The notes: generated by a model from the sequence alone, not told the origin. 64,000 bases of DNA from Diphasiastrum complanatum (GCA_029204225.1 CM055092.1:66190923-66254922); one strand, 5' to 3'. Counted from the first letter of the stretch, positions 1-12,913 are shown. A program made the numbers and translations.

Positions 1-1700
1 AAATAATACAAGATTCATAGCAAACGCACCTCAATAAATGATCATGGTAAACCATTTGTAGAAAATCATTCATTGCTACAAATATTTCCCACACATGTTA
101 GCTGTCATATCATTAAATTTAGGATTCCCCAAGGATCCATCCTAACATAAGCATGTAAAAGTGACCATTAATAACTCAAGCATTAGAATAACTACATACT
201 TATAGCAGCTTCATACTCACCCTCGCACAATGGGAACTACACCAAGATCACAAATCAAACCCTTGAATAGCATCTATGGTATCCTCATACCACCACAACC
301 CAATTTCCTCATAGAGACGCCCCTCTCAAGTACTTGATGGTCACAAGATCTGCAATATACTCATGTTGAATACCGACTAATTCATGGATCTCGAGGGATG
401 CCCACACCCTAGCATATATAGTCTTTGTGCATTTTTAGTCTAATCCAATTCCTTATATCTTAGCACTAATTATCCACCAATGATATACTCCAACTTGAAT
501 CAAATTGCTCTAACTTTAGTCACAGTTGACTATGCACATACATGGATTTGTTTCAAGTCCTAACCTCTTCTAAACTTCTTTGATGTCTAGTTGACCTAAA
601 TTTATTTGCAAGTAGCACTAAGTCTATGCCATTGAGTTAACATTGGCACTTGCCAAATGATATGTATGTGTATAAACTATATTTGTTGAAAGCCTTTTGC
701 ACTTTCCTTGGTAAAATTTTCTTCACTTAAATGAGAACTACCTTTATTTTGACTTGGATCTTAAGTAGTTGCTTTTATTTTACATATCAAAATGCCATTA
801 ATAGGCCATACAAATCAAATTTTTAACACTCCATTAAGTTTCAACAAACTTTTTAGCACCTTCAACCTAGAAGGTATCTCCATAAAATATCACTTTGACT
901 TGCAGCCTCACAAGCTACCTTGGCCAACTTGAGCACCGTGCCATGGCAAAGCAAGGCCAAAAACTAGGTCATGATGCATCCAACCTTGAGAAAGACAAAT
1001 GATAATACCTCAAAATCACAATCCATTATATCTTGTATATCTTCTAGGGCTTGCAAAAACCTATAATCTATTAAAAAAAGCTTACAAAGTTTTTAATTCA
1101 CCTTGCAAGAACTTTTTGTAGGTTTCTAAAATCTACATGCTTGGGGCTCTTATAAGCTATGAGTCTATCAAATATTAAACTTTAAGTTTTTATGTTATAA
1201 AGATTTTGACGTCTTATTTAGATTAAGATTTCAAAAGTAATTGGTTTAGGCTCTATTATAGTGTTTGTTGGCCCATAATAGTTTAACAAGGTGTAGGGCA
1301 TTTTAGTTGCATGTTAAACCATAAAGAGGATACTACTTCTACATCCTTATCAAATTTTATTGCAAATCAAAATGCACAAATCAAACTTTATAATAATGAT
1401 TATTGCATCACTTGGAATCTACATGAAAAAGGATAAAGGCTTTATATGAAAATTTGTGCCTTCTTAATATAGAGCCAATTCTCATTTTTGGCCCATGAAT
1501 TGCCAAAAGGTATATTGAAAAAAATCAAAGATAAGTTGTAAAAAAAAATTTCTTCAGTTGTTAAAAAAAAATTAGGCAAGCAAGGTTAATATTCTTGCCT
1601 CTTGTACTAGCTAGCCTTAATTTTCATGAAACAAAGTGGCACGTGTTGTTTTGATGGTTGTTGCAAAAAATGTTACTTTTTTTTAGTGGGTGACAAAATA
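1..1700. other. AT-rich non-coding stretch
   Basis: No ORF of credible length, retroelement domain, RNA gene or tandem repeat could be recognised. The sequence is AT-rich with short homopolymer runs, for example near 1540-1570. It is most simply intergenic or very old repeat DNA. Confidence 0.5.
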
Positions 1701-4700
1701 TTTGTTGATGCACTTTTTAGTGCCTTGAAATGTAACACGGAATTGGAAGCTCAACCTCCAACCACCCACATTCTGTAGGCCCCAGCTTGCAAAAGTGAGG
1801 TGCACCTCATCTCTCATCATTTCGTGCTACAAAGTGCTCTCAAAGTTACCATATATACACTACGGGAGCCAACAACATATGAAAGCTAGCAGCCTTCTTC
1901 ACCATGTCCAATGCATTACCATGGAGATCCTAGAAATTTTTTTACTGTCTTCTAGGAGTAGATTTTCGAACTTTTTCAAGCTACCCATCTTGCTTCAGGG
2001 TTCTAAGCTTTAAGGCATGAGTCCTTCCTCAAGATTAGATAACAATTTCTCACTGCTTTGAGCTCCGGCTACCTCAGGGTACTGTTATGTAACCTATAAC
2101 CCATACTACCTACAGTATATACTATAAACAAATGCAGGTGATTGGGTTTCCAAATTTCTGAGCTATAATTCTTCTTCATGTTGCAATGGTACGAACTTTG
2201 AGACTTTCTGGGACGTCCTTGCCAATTACTAGACACAGCAGCCAGATCCATCATCATATATCCGGCAATGCAAACAGGAATAGCACCAAGAGCTCTACTC
2301 AAGGCTGAGTGCAGTTTGGCCTTCCGTCTTGACTTTGCTTTTTTGCTAAAAAATACAATTTGTACAAGAGTACTGCAGCTGCTATCACGCACTGACACAA
2401 AGAACTATTATTATTGTAGCATAGGTAGTAATTTGCTGGCTACATGGACAACAACTGCCAGGCTAGTTTGAAAACAACTGGCAAGTGCTGAACAGTAGCG
2501 CTATCATATTAGTCATGACTCATAAATCCGAAAGCGCCAAAACTCAATCTATTCAGTTATGAACCAGTTATTGAAATTTGAGTCCCATCATGATCTTCTG
2601 TTGATTCGTGTCCCAATTTGAATTTTTAAATCGTAGACAGGTTTTGGGGTTTGAAGCAACTTCAATTCTTTATTTTACAACTGACAACTGCCCACAAACG
2701 TTGCTCCTATTTTTGTAGCCTTCAAGGACAAATCACAGCCTCTGAGAGTATAATTTAAAGCCTTCAACGGCATATTGTCGCCTGTGTGTGTGTGTGGGGG
2801 GGTGGAGGGGGAGGGGGGGAGTGTAAACGTGTGTGTTTGTGAAACCATTCGAATGCGTTGGAATCCATGTAGTGGTTGCCAGGTGCAACTTCTGAGCAGT
2901 AATCAAAGTTCCACGTCTACATGTCAGGCGGCAGGCCTTGTATGATCGGATCTGTAGAAAATTTCAATTCTCTAGGCTTCCATCCCTTATGGCTTCACGT
3001 GTCTTATTGGCTGCAAGCTGAGTGTAAACAGCCCTTTTGGGTGGTCTAGTATTCATGCTCCTAGACAATGAAAAGGTACTTCATGCCCAGAATTGTAACT
3101 CAGGCCCAGAATTCTAACGTCTACAGTCTTTAGAATCTAGATCTGTATGTCTGCAGTCTCGAGTACATGCCATCGAAACATCTCATGATATGCGAATTTT
3201 GAAAACAGACATATAGGGAGTTCGCATATAATTTCTTCCCCTTGTAGAAGCTGGGCCGAACAAGTTTTTGACTTTCCATACTAGCACCTGAAAACCGGAT
3301 CATGTCGCTGGTTGCTTGATCTTTCATTTATTCACGATAAATCTGTGCGATAGTTCTATATTCAGATGTTTCTGCTTGTTATACTCAATGAGCTATTCAC
3401 GTACATGTCGCAAATGATACGTCAGATCCATAATGATTGAAGGGTAGATGACATGCTCCAATTTTTGCTGTACAACTTGGTTTCATGTTAGTGAAAAAAT
3501 CAAGGAATTATGCTCCCCATCGTTCTGAAGTAGCTCTGCCCCTATTGAAACTTTTGATTCCAGGACATCCTTCCTAAGATATTTCGTACTCAGCATTGTA
3601 AATATCGTGATCCTTAAACGAACCAAGCTCCAGGCCTCGAAAGGGGAAAGAGAACGAAAGAAGGCAAGTGAGATCAGCAAGTCGATATATACTGGAAAGA
3701 TACATCTCAGCTGGTTTGCCGACTACAAAACCATCTCCTACTCGAACAACTCCCTTCAAAAGTCCGGACTTGTGGAAGTGTGATGGACTTGAAGTCAGCA
3801 AACCAGCTAAGATACGTTTTTCCTTGCACTTGACTCTATTAAAAAGTCCAAGGTTTTCGATTGTACAGCTTTGATGTTTCAGCAACGTCGATCACTCTAC
3901 AAGGTATACCTTGCAGAAAGTTTCTATGCTACGAAGAAATTTCAGGATCAAGAGTCTCAAATTTTCGGCGACCGCAGCAAATTAGCTACTGAAGCAGTGA
4001 CTTCCGTGTGGCCATGTGTGCTCATTTTCCCTGCACTTACCTTTAAATTTTGCTCAAAGTATGTAACATGATTTTCAGCTCAAGAATCGCCGGCATGATC
4101 CGAATGAAACAAACAATTACATCTGTCTGAATTTCATAGAGACAGCTAACATTACGGTCCTTTGAAGTTTGTTGCCTCACTTAGAACTTTCTGTGTTCTG
4201 CAGATCTAAGCCATTGACAGCAGTTCGTGAATTTAAGCTCACAAGCACATGGAATCAATACATCAGCAACACAATACAGCCGATCGTAGGTTTCCAGTAC
4301 TGCCACTTATGAGGTAACTTACTTCCATGTGTATCTCTCCTCACAATCAGACAAAGTTTTTAATTTTCTTGCCTTCAGTTCGCATCCAATAAGGTGCTAG
4401 TGTGTGCGGCAGTATTTACTATATATTATACTGTCGACGTTGATAAGGGAACCTCATTATATAACATTCTGGCGGAATAGTACTAGTGTATTTCTGAGTC
4501 TTCTAAGACGTTCTATGTTCTATTATTCTATCCGAGATTGGCGGTAGAAGCTCAACATTCCTTGTTCTGTAATCAAAAGCACAGTCTTAGATCTTTCGAT
4601 TGATAGGAGCAACTTGGTGCAAGCTGAGACTGAGAGCGTTGTTGAATCAGCATACCGTTTATAAAAGGAAAGCAAAGCATTTAAAATTGTGCGTAGCGAT

Positions 4701-5900
4701 TTTTGGGTTGAGCCGTTGAGGTGTTCTGACTTCTGACTGCAGCTTGAAGGTGGTCACTTCTTAAATATCGTACGAGGTGTAGCATTGTGATTCTCTATTA
4801 AAGGCCAAGTAAGTAGCAGCTGTAGCTTTGAAATATGAAAGCGTTACTTACAACTACGATTGTAATTATTTAGCGGACTCCTTCAACTTCAAGTTCCTAT
4901 ACTCCCGCGAATAAATATGTATTATGAACAGTACTAGAGTGTAAAAAGAAATTACAGTATAGAGAAAGAGACGGCGAACGAATTGCTCACCTCATGCAAA
5001 GAAAGTACAAGTCAATTAGTACATTACGGTGTTGCAGTCACCTAGCAAAAATCTATTGTAGGCTCATTCGAGTGCGGTTTGAAATTTTCAATATTCTTCG
5101 GTGAAAGTACCAACATTGATCTTGATGGTAGTCCCACCGTTCCGTCCCATATGCATTAGCTAGCTGTAAGTAGCAAACCAGTACTAAAGTTCTTGCTGTT
5201 TGTATAGCAGATAGTACTACCCACAGCCTGTTCTAAGAATTTGCTACGTGACATATAATGCTAATGTATGCTCAGCTTTACGTCCCTAGCATTTCCACAC
5301 CTAACAAACCCCTAGTCTATATTTGTTCTCCGCAGTTTACAATTTCCCATACTTTCACTCAATGAAAGTGATGAAGCAGTCGATGCCCTTAACACCCTGA
5401 TCTGCTCAAATCCATGATCATAGTTCCTTCTGTTCTGATACAATGTCGGTTCAATCAGTAGATAGAAGGAGAGTGATCAGTCACGTGAAACTTGGGAGCC
5501 CAGCAAAATTTGAGAAGAATAGAAGCACAAAGATCAGAGAGCGATAAAAGAGACAATACTACTTCATGCATCATGAGACAAAGACAGCTGAGTACAAGCA
5601 AGGGAAGGAAGAAGCAGAGGAGATAAGAGGAACGAGAAAAATATATGAAGGAGAGATGAGAGTTGGCTTTCATCGTAATATTGAGGCACCATGCAGCGCC
5701 AGGGGAATGCAGGTTGGGAATGTTACATTGAGAATGATCAGCCAAGCTACACTCAAAGGTAGTATAGTAAATAAGGAAACATTGTAGCAATCAATTAGTG
5801 AGACAATTATAGTTTTCATCATTATCTTGAAAAACAAAAACTGGAGAAATCAGTGCCATTCTGTAATCTAGATTCTTCTGTAATTTAAGTTCTGCTATTG
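1700..5900. other. low-repeat region, possible decayed or unrecognised gene exons
   Basis: This stretch has more balanced base composition than its surroundings and no recognisable transposon protein. Two minus-strand open frames are the best coding candidates. One is 2069-2398 (109 aa, with a basic N-terminal part and a hydrophobic stretch around GAIPVCIAGYMMMDLAAV). The other is 3574-3885 (103 aa, containing GVVRVGDGFVVGKPAEMYL). Neither resembles a family I know, and neither has obvious splice partners. They may be exons of a minus-strand gene or chance frames. A G-rich (GT)n/GGGGG patch sits near 2783-2820. Confidence 0.25.
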
Positions 5901-7100
5901 AACTTAAATGAAATGAATTTTTATTTGGTTCAAGCATGAAGTGTTCATCACTTTGACAGTCGACCTCATTGACACATCACAAGTGTTATTAATGCATAAA
6001 TTGTCACCTATATGGCAATTTGCAATATTGCATATGATTTTATGGGATCACACAAAGCAAAATTTATTTGTTGAATTGAGAGCATGTATTTCATTGGAAC
6101 ACAAATCTATAATGGTACAATATAAAGAACTTCGCATACTCAAAATTTCAAGATAGAAGGATGAAATTACAACCTAGAATTGCTTGAATGAATGAATGGT
6201 TTCATTTAAATCTACTATACATTGCTATATAATGCACCCTTGTATGTGTCACTATTCACCTAAAATAAGCAGTATGTTCCAATTTTTTCCCTAGTAGTAA
6301 TTTCATATCCATTGTGGTTGAATTCTAAACGCATCTTGTAGGAGGACCTTCTCAAAACAAGGGGCTTTATCATTTTGGCAATTGAAAGTGCACCAAGTCA
6401 TTGAGGATTTGAAAATATTTCAAGAGCAAACCATGAACATCACATGTTAGAAGATCGTTTGGAACCTTTTTTCAATCTAGTTGTATTGCAAACAAGGTAT
6501 GGCTAAAAAAAACATCATCTATTTTCTATTGAAAGGTGGTTGGTGCATCTTTTAATCCAAATGACAACACCTTCAACTCATAATGCTCATATCTTGTCCA
6601 AAACGATTGTTTTGTCTTCCTTGTTACAAATCTAATGTTACCCACTTCTCAAGTCTATCTTACAGAAGTAAGAAACACTCCTCAACATATCAATTAAGTA
6701 GCCAAAAACTTTAAAAAAAATACTCTCATAAAAAGACAAAGCGCTCATAATTAGTCAGCCAGCCATTGCCCACCTCCAGAATATCAATTACGTTTTATCT
6801 TAGGTCTGTGAGGGTTCCTATTTAGTTTTGAAGCCTTGCAAAGGCTAAATAGGCCAATAAGAGCATAATAAGCAAAAGCCCTTAGATTTCAATAAAGTTT
6901 TATCGTCAATCTTCGCAATTACTACTACAACCTATTGACATTGTGACTAGCTCACAGATGTCTCTACAAAGGTTTCTTTCTAGTATCCAATCTCTGTGAT
7001 AGTTCTTTTTACTCAAGCGACACTATAGGTAACACATTGAAAACAAACCGTATTATCTCAAGTGTGAGCAAGAAAGCTAGATTGCTTGAGAATTCGACCC
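5900..7100. other. no recognisable feature
   Basis: AT-rich DNA without a supported gene. The part just before 7200 is probably the left LTR of the copia fragment whose primer binding site lies at 7224, but its outer boundary cannot be placed. Confidence 0.4.
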
Positions 7101-7223
7101 TACATTGCTATAGTAGTGCACACTGAGGAAAATTAGTTGAACACTGCCTCTGCGTAGTAGTAGGATCGTCTCGATCCGATTGTTCGTTGACCTTGGACCA
7201 ATCTGTCAATCCATTCCCCAGCA

Positions 7224-7236
7224 TGGTATCAGAGCA
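7224..7236 (+). other. primer binding site, tRNA-iMet type
   Basis: TGGTATCAGAGCA is complementary to the 3' end of plant initiator Met tRNA, the usual primer of Ty1/copia reverse transcription. It directly follows a CA dinucleotide that would be the end of a 5' LTR. A copia Gag frame starts about 200 bp downstream. Confidence 0.75.
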
Positions 7237-7429
7237 TATCTAATTCCTTAATCCGATACTTCGTATCAGAAGCAGTTTTATCTTAGAGCTATTTCTATAG
7301 CCTGGTAAGCTTCCCATAGAACCTAATTCTATTAACCGATAGAATAATTGTTTTCTTGTTTCTAAGTTACATCCGATTTTCATTCTTAAGTCACTAATAG
7401 TTATTACTGTCACTTAGACTAACTTCCAC

Positions 7430-7822
7430 ATGTATTTCCAAGGGAAAGCCAGTCCTATCATGGACAAGCTTGATAAAGCCAATTACTATCTATGGAAATT
7501 TAAGATGAAAATTTTGTTAATGGCTAAGGAGTTGTATGATATTGTCACAGGTGCAGAGGCAAGACCCAAAGCCGACGACACTGCAATCTCCCGATGGAAG
7601 CTGAAGGATGGCAAAGCTTTTGCGCTGATCATCCTCAACATATCAGACACCCAAATCGGCCATGTGTCTGAAGCTCAGACCTCCAAGAAAGTCTGGGACA
7701 TCTTGAGCACCCTGTACAAAGTGCACAACGTAGCTTCCAAGATATCTCTCAGGAAGAAGTTCTTCTCCCTCAAGATGACCAATGGTGATTCCCTGCAAGC
7801 TCATGGCTGTGAAGATTATTAA
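7430..7822 (+). pseudogene. Ty1/copia Gag, N-terminal fragment
   Basis: The frame encodes the start of a copia-type Gag (UBN2/Retrotran_gag class), the capsid protein that packages the element's RNA. Visible marks are LDKANYYLWKFKM, the tryptophan block in SKKVWDIL, and a basic SLRKKFFSLKM stretch. Those correspond to the conserved substrate-like Gag fold of plant copia elements. It stops after about 125 aa, where an unrelated LTR-like sequence begins. The zinc knuckle and all of Pol are absent here. The first codons before MDKLDK may belong to the leader. It is a truncated copy. Confidence 0.75.
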
Positions 7823-8534
7823 AATATTATCTTCTATCTCGAGTTTGCAGTCATGTCCATGATGATTTTCACTAGATTTCATGTTGTACATATAAGGAGT
7901 GTGAATTGGGCACATATCCTTCTAGTGTAGCTTGGATTTGAGTTAGATAGGTTCAATTATGATGACATGCAGATGTTTAGATAGCATGCAAAGTCTTACT
8001 GTATGCATGCAAGCCACATGCAATCAGTGCATGCAACATGCAAAGTAGTTTATGTGATCCACACATGTCTAGGCAATTTTATGAGTTGACATGCAGTACA
8101 TGCACCATACATGCATGCAGTTACACATGTGGATCTCTAATAGGTGAATTAGTTCAGTTAAGTGGACTTTCCATGCAACTCCACTATAGGAATTCGAGTC
8201 TCTCTCATGTAGGGAAAGCTGGGCATGTTTTGCCATATTGTGAATATTAAGATTTTGGTGTTTTGGACTCATTCTCTCTCTACCCAAGATTTCTATGTAT
8301 GATTTTCTCTCTCTACTCGAGAGCAGTCTCTTTTTCCCATACTGAACACTTAGAATTATTTATGACATTCATTTATTATAGTGAAGAGTTAGATTTTTTC
8401 ATCAGATGTATGCCATTGTGCTCTTGCCTTAGATTTTTGAAGCATACTGTTCTTTGATCAATCTTGTGCAATCACAACACTTCAGTAAGATCATGTAGGG
8501 TGTGGTGAAATTCACACGTGCTAAAACCTTCACA
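7809..8534 (+). repeat. putative copia LTR with CATGCA-rich part
   Basis: The sequence between the broken Gag and the primer-site-like motif at 8535 ends in CA. It contains an ACACGTG core near 8515, similar to the CACACGTGTGAA found near other LTR-like ends in this window (52.9 and 62.35 kb). A dense cluster of CATGCA/TGCATG hexamers lies at about 7963-8121. The left boundary at a TG near 7809 is a guess, because no partner LTR was found. Confidence 0.45.
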
Positions 8535-8546
8535 TGATATCAGAGC
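8535..8546 (+). other. primer binding site variant
   Basis: TGATATCAGAGC differs from the standard tRNA-iMet site by one base. It immediately follows a terminal CA and precedes copia Pol-coding sequence, which fits a decayed primer site. Confidence 0.55.
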
Positions 8547-8907
8547 TTCATGCTTTGAAGAGGTGAGGGTGTATACATCAGATCATCAGTGTTTTTGCTT
8601 GTAGGAACTCGGATTTTGGAGAAGGATTCAAACTCGCTGAGAAACAAGCAATCTGTGGATCATGAGTGGATCAAATCAAGGATGATCTGATGCAGCAGAG
8701 CTCTGTACGGACAGAGAGCTCACACGTGTGAAATCATCCCTCATTAACGAGTGCTACTTCTCAAGGAATGATCCAAATTTGATGTTCTATAGCTTGTTGG
8801 ATAGGTATTGGAGAGTAGAATGTGTTGCTCTTGTTTCTAAATCAATTTGATTTGTTTTTTTTTGAAGAATTTTAGGCAATCAGAGAGTCTGAGAGGGTAC
8901 TCAACTC

Positions 8908-9711
8908 GTGGGATACGCCAAAGTGAGCACATATCTGTCTTTTTCACCATTTTCATCAATTTTCACTGTCAATCAAGTAGAATTCAAGAAGAAGAACCAA
9001 TCTAAGCAAGATAACCTTACTAATGAGGATGAGTGTGAGGGTGTAGAGAGTGAAAGAGAGGATTCATTAATGATGTCTACTTTTTCATCTTTTCTTTTTA
9101 AGAATGAAGAAGTCTGGTGGATAGATAGTGGGGCTAGTTCCCACATGTCTAGTTCTAGGAACTCTTTCACTAATCTCATGCAATATCTAGGTGCAAAAAG
9201 GTCAATCTATACTGCTAATGATGTAGAGTGTAGGATTGCAGGAATAAGTAGCATTCCATTACATGCATCATCATCAAAATCTTTTTGCTTACATGATGTA
9301 CTATATGTACCTAGATTGACTAAGAATCTCATTAGTGTAGGACAATTGTTTGATAGTGGATTGGATGTCAAGTTTCAAGTTGACAAGTGTATAATCTCAA
9401 GAGAAAATGAAGTTATTGCTAGAGGATCTAGAATTGGTAAGTTGTACAAACTAGATTCTAGGGAGAGTGCTAACATTTCAGATATTGCTTATGAGACCAA
9501 GGTTCTACAGGAGGATCTGTGGCATAAGAGATTGGGTCATCCCAATTTCAAAGCCATGCAATCTATGGTCAAGGAAGGAAAAGCTGTTGGACTACCAAAG
9601 ACACTGTCAAAGGAGCTTCTACCTTGTGAAGCTTGTGTGCTGGCAAAGTCACACAGAAGACCTTTTCCTAGATCAAGTATCAAGACAAAGCAACCATTTG
9701 AACTTGTACAC
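8908..9711 (+). pseudogene. Ty1/copia protease and GAG-pre-integrase fragment
   Basis: The frame carries the aspartic protease active site as WWIDSGASSHM (near 9115-9147) and the LYVPRLTKNLISVG segment that follows it in copia proteases. Next come the pre-integrase zinc region LWHKRLGHPN and CEACVLAKSHR. The protease would process Gag-Pol. Gag is mostly deleted upstream. The lysine-rich KKKNQSKQ stretch and the SIYTAND block match the copia copy at 54.5-55.2 kb, so both are one family. At about 9712 the reading jumps to a different copia protein, which marks a deletion or insertion junction. Confidence 0.85.
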
Positions 9712-9932
9712 TTCCTCCTAAAAACAATGTATATGTTCCTGGACTCAAAAAGAGTTTGCTTTCTGTTGGTGTAATGACAAATCAACATCTTAAGGTTGAA
9801 TTTGTCAAGGATGGATGCCTTATGAAGGATATGAACCACAACCATAAGGTGGTGGCGAAAGGTTATAGAGATAGTAACTGTGGCCTTTATAAATTGGATG
9901 TTGCAAAACCAAGAGAATATGGTTTGGCTATC
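9712..9932 (+). pseudogene. second copia Pol fragment, left half
   Basis: The sequence reads as the end of a copia protease (VYVPGLKKSLLSVG) followed by LKVEFVKDGCLMKDM and GLYKLDVAK. It is out of register with the preceding fragment, because it repeats a segment that fragment already passed. It stops exactly at a CTATC pentanucleotide, where a complete LTR element is inserted. It resumes at 14706 with the pre-integrase motif ELWHKRLGHLN. It is therefore the left half of a host element split by the insertion. Confidence 0.8.
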
Positions 9933-11152
9933 TGTTGTAAAGCTACCTTTACAAGCTTTACTTCCGGCGCCACTGGCGCCAGCATTGTCCCCGGCGTCAG
10001 TAGCGCCCCTGCTGCTCCCAGTGCCATTGTGACCAAAATCCAGCCGACGCCAAGTTCCTATGGCTGAAAATCTTTGATCGGTTCTAGCGAAGTCCAGAGA
10101 GCTCAGATCGATGTGCAATCACCTCACACGATCTAGGCATGATTAAAGGAAGCATGGGGATCAATAAATTCTAGAGAGAGAAAATGACTTTCTAGAGAGA
10201 AAATCCTAGAGAGAGAAAAATGTGCTTTACCAGCCTGGGTAGAGTACTTGCTATGAGGGGGGGGTGCCGAATCCCACCAATACTATAGGGGAGTGCGGGT
10301 TGCGACTCAGGGCGAGCTCCAACCAAGTCTCAGCCTCCCTTGCTGGAATGTTGTCTTGGCACTCGCCTTGGCATGCTAGCGCCCCGGAGACTCGGGTCGG
10401 TCACACACTTGAAATGTAACCTTCTCAGATTTATCAATAAAGTGGGATTTTTCTCAAACTGACTCTGATTACCTTCTGGGTTTCAGTGTTCGGTAAAAGC
10501 GCCAGTTGTAAGGCCGCTTCAAAATTTTTAAGTTGGTGGCACATAGCTGAGGGTCGTATCCCGGGACGCCAGCGGTATGCCGTCGGGACCATTCGGTCCG
10601 TGGCGCCAACAGTATGCTGTCGGGACCATTTGGTCCAGGAACTGGTTGTCTCCATATCTGTCGTGGCTTGTGGTTCTCAGTGTTCCTTGCATGAACGTGA
10701 ATGGGTTAAGCTCCTGGTGAACAGGCTCTAACCTGTCGGCTGAGTTGGATGGCTTGCTTGGGTGGAAGTTACCTGTTTATGGCTGTCCAGTCTGGCGTGG
10801 CGCCAAGTTGGCTTCCAACGCTCATGACGAAGCTTTCAGTTGGTTAAGTCTGATGTAAGTCAGACCGCTTGCTTGGAATGGGTGTTACTCGTTTGTAACG
10901 AAGCTTCAAGTTGGTTAAGTTTGATGTATGTCAGGCGGCTTTCTTGGAGGGAAGTCACCCACATCGGGACCCCCGATCTGGCATGGCGCCAGATTGGATC
11001 TCAATGTTGGTTTTCGAAACTTCAAGTTGGTTAAGTCTGATCGTTGTTGGCGAGTTGGCTGCTTGTATGTCAAGTGGGTTTGGGATGGCAAGAGTTGAAG
11101 GATGGGAAGCTAAGTCATGGTTCTCGGCTCCCTTTGGGATGCCTGCGCTACA
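9933..11152 (+). repeat. 5' LTR of the LARD-like element
   Basis: Starts TG, ends CA, and is nearly identical to 13491-14705. It contains several copies of the palindrome GGCGCC in its first 110 bp and further on (TGGCGCCA). A ~22-bp segment near 10980 bounded by GATCT repeats is missing from the 3' LTR. Open frames in it are chance frames. Confidence 0.92.
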
Positions 11153-11154
11153 TG

Positions 11155-11166
11155 TGGTATCAGAGC
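11155..11166 (+). other. primer binding site of the LARD-like element
   Basis: TGGTATCAGAGC begins two bases after the 5' LTR end. It matches the initiator Met tRNA primer type. Confidence 0.85.
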
Positions 11167-11242
11167 CGACTGGCCGGTCAGCTATGCGGATCTCACGAAA
11201 ATGGCCATTGTTTGGAGTTCATCAAGACAACTGTTGTGCAAG

Positions 11243-11630
11243 GTGCTGCCCACAGTGTAAGCATGGGTGCGTCCATGATCGGGGTGGTCGGTAGAACTGG
11301 GGACTTGATGAGTCAAGGTGCTGCCCTTGAGGTGTAAGCACGGTCAGTTCTCGCGGTTCGGGCCTGACGTTGTCTGCACGTAGGACAGATGAGGCAGTGT
11401 GCTGCCATTAGGTTGGTGTAAGCACAATCTGTGCCTTGTGGGGTGTGGGGCGACATATTCGAACTGTACGAGTTAACCATTGATACAGAGATGCTGCTCG
11501 AATTCGGGTGTAAAGCACGGGTGGTTAGCTGCCGGTGCCAGATAGCTGCCGATCGTTTAGCTATAAGGGCTATCGACCAAAAAGTGGTGGGGCGTGACTG
11601 AGGCAATGTGCTGCTTAATGGTGAAAGCAC
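11243..11630 (+). repeat. five GTGCTGCC/TAAGCAC foldbacks
   Basis: Imperfect hairpins at 11243-11263, 11318-11341, 11399-11425, 11492-11518 and 11608-11630. Each has GTGCT or TGCTG on the left, a 10-17 nt loop, and (TA)AAGCAC or AAGCAT on the right. They recur at roughly 75-110 bp just downstream of the primer site. Confidence 0.65.
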
Positions 11631-12547
11631 GGATTGGAGGGGTGTCCTATGTGGGCTGATTCTGTGATCGATTTGTATGGGCACGGCCAGGCAAGGGTCC
11701 GTTGGTAGGACCATCTCAAAGGGGGACCTTGTCTTTGTTACCTGTTAGTAAACCTGACTGAGTGTCTTGCTTGCATGTATTCGTGGTGAGTCTTAGTACT
11801 CATGCTTTGCCTGGTTTGCATGATTGCTTGTGATACAAGGAGCTGATGGCTCGAGAAGGAACCTTTCTCTTGAAGGCTGATACCATCAAACAAAGAGAAC
11901 TACAGAATTTGTGGGGCGGATTTGCAGTTCAAGTACTCGCACGTGAATGACAACGAAACGACTCAATGTTTGCAAAGGATGGATGGCTAGCCTGTTTCTT
12001 GGGTTAGTTTCATTTGCGACAATGCCCACTAGACGCAAGCAGGAAGTCAAAAGTTGGAAAGGGCAATTTCAGGGGAGATCTTCTATGGAGCAGTTGGTTT
12101 TCATTTGGGACGGCCATCTTTGGAACTAAAACTCACTGAGCATGGGTGATATCCAGCATCAGTTGGGTTTTTCCTCAAAGGGAAAACACTAGGATCCTCT
12201 TTAGAGATTGGCAACAAGTTGGATCGAGTCATAATCCTAGCAGATGGGAAGCAAAGTGTTGGAAAGGCTTTTTTGTCCGAAGAACTCTACTCTAAGTCCG
12301 ATCAGCTGATTTTATAAGTGGAGGGGAAACTATCACACACACCTCTCTCTTGGGGCAAATTTTGAATGAAAGTTGATCAAAATGGGGGCAAATTCAAGGT
12401 GACCTAGCCATACTCACACAAGGAGACTGGCAAACTTTGGACCTAATAAGTTGACAAGTTTTTGTTGTGGAAAGAAAAGCTTGTTATAGGCTTTCTCTGG
12501 ACCAGCAATGATGAGGAAACATATGAGTACACTGGCTTGTGTTACGT

Positions 12548-12913
12548 GTAAGGCAGCTGATCAATAAAGGAACTATGAAAGTTGAGTCTTGCATGAGAGA
12601 CTTGGTATTTCGAACGGACGCTAAAGGACAATTCGTGTTGAGATCGGACTAGTGCAAACTATGGGTGCATGTGTCTGATTCAAAGAGAGCTACTTGAAGC
12701 CAAGCTCGATGTACACTTCTTGTTTTGACTGTGAGGCAACTGACCAGTGATGGAATTGTGAAAGTCAAGTTTTGCAAGACGGACATGGTGCTTCAAACAA
12801 ACGCGAAGAGATAGTTCGTATGTGGATCAAACTGGTGCGACCCTTTGGCTCTCCACGAGGTCAATGGTTACATTTGGGTTGATTCAAAGAGCTACTTCAA
12901 GCTAAGTGAGAGG
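12548..12913 (+). repeat. tandem duplication, ~183-bp unit
   Basis: GTAAGGCAGCTGATCA at 12548 and GTGAGGCAACTGACCA at 12731 open two diverged copies. Each continues with a related AAAGTTGAGTCTTGC / AAAGTCAAGTTTTGC segment and a TTCAAAGAG(AG)CTACTT segment. Divergence between units shows the duplication is older than the LTR insertion itself. Confidence 0.6.

Noticed and set aside
5455-5790. 111-codon minus-strand ORF with a hydrophobic stretch
   Set aside because: No start context, homology or splice partner, and an overlapping plus-strand frame is equally open; it cannot be separated from chance.
9537-11714. Several 100-190 codon ORFs in the LARD-like element on both strands
   Set aside because: They fall in the non-coding LTR and leader, are not preserved between the two LTRs, and show no domain.
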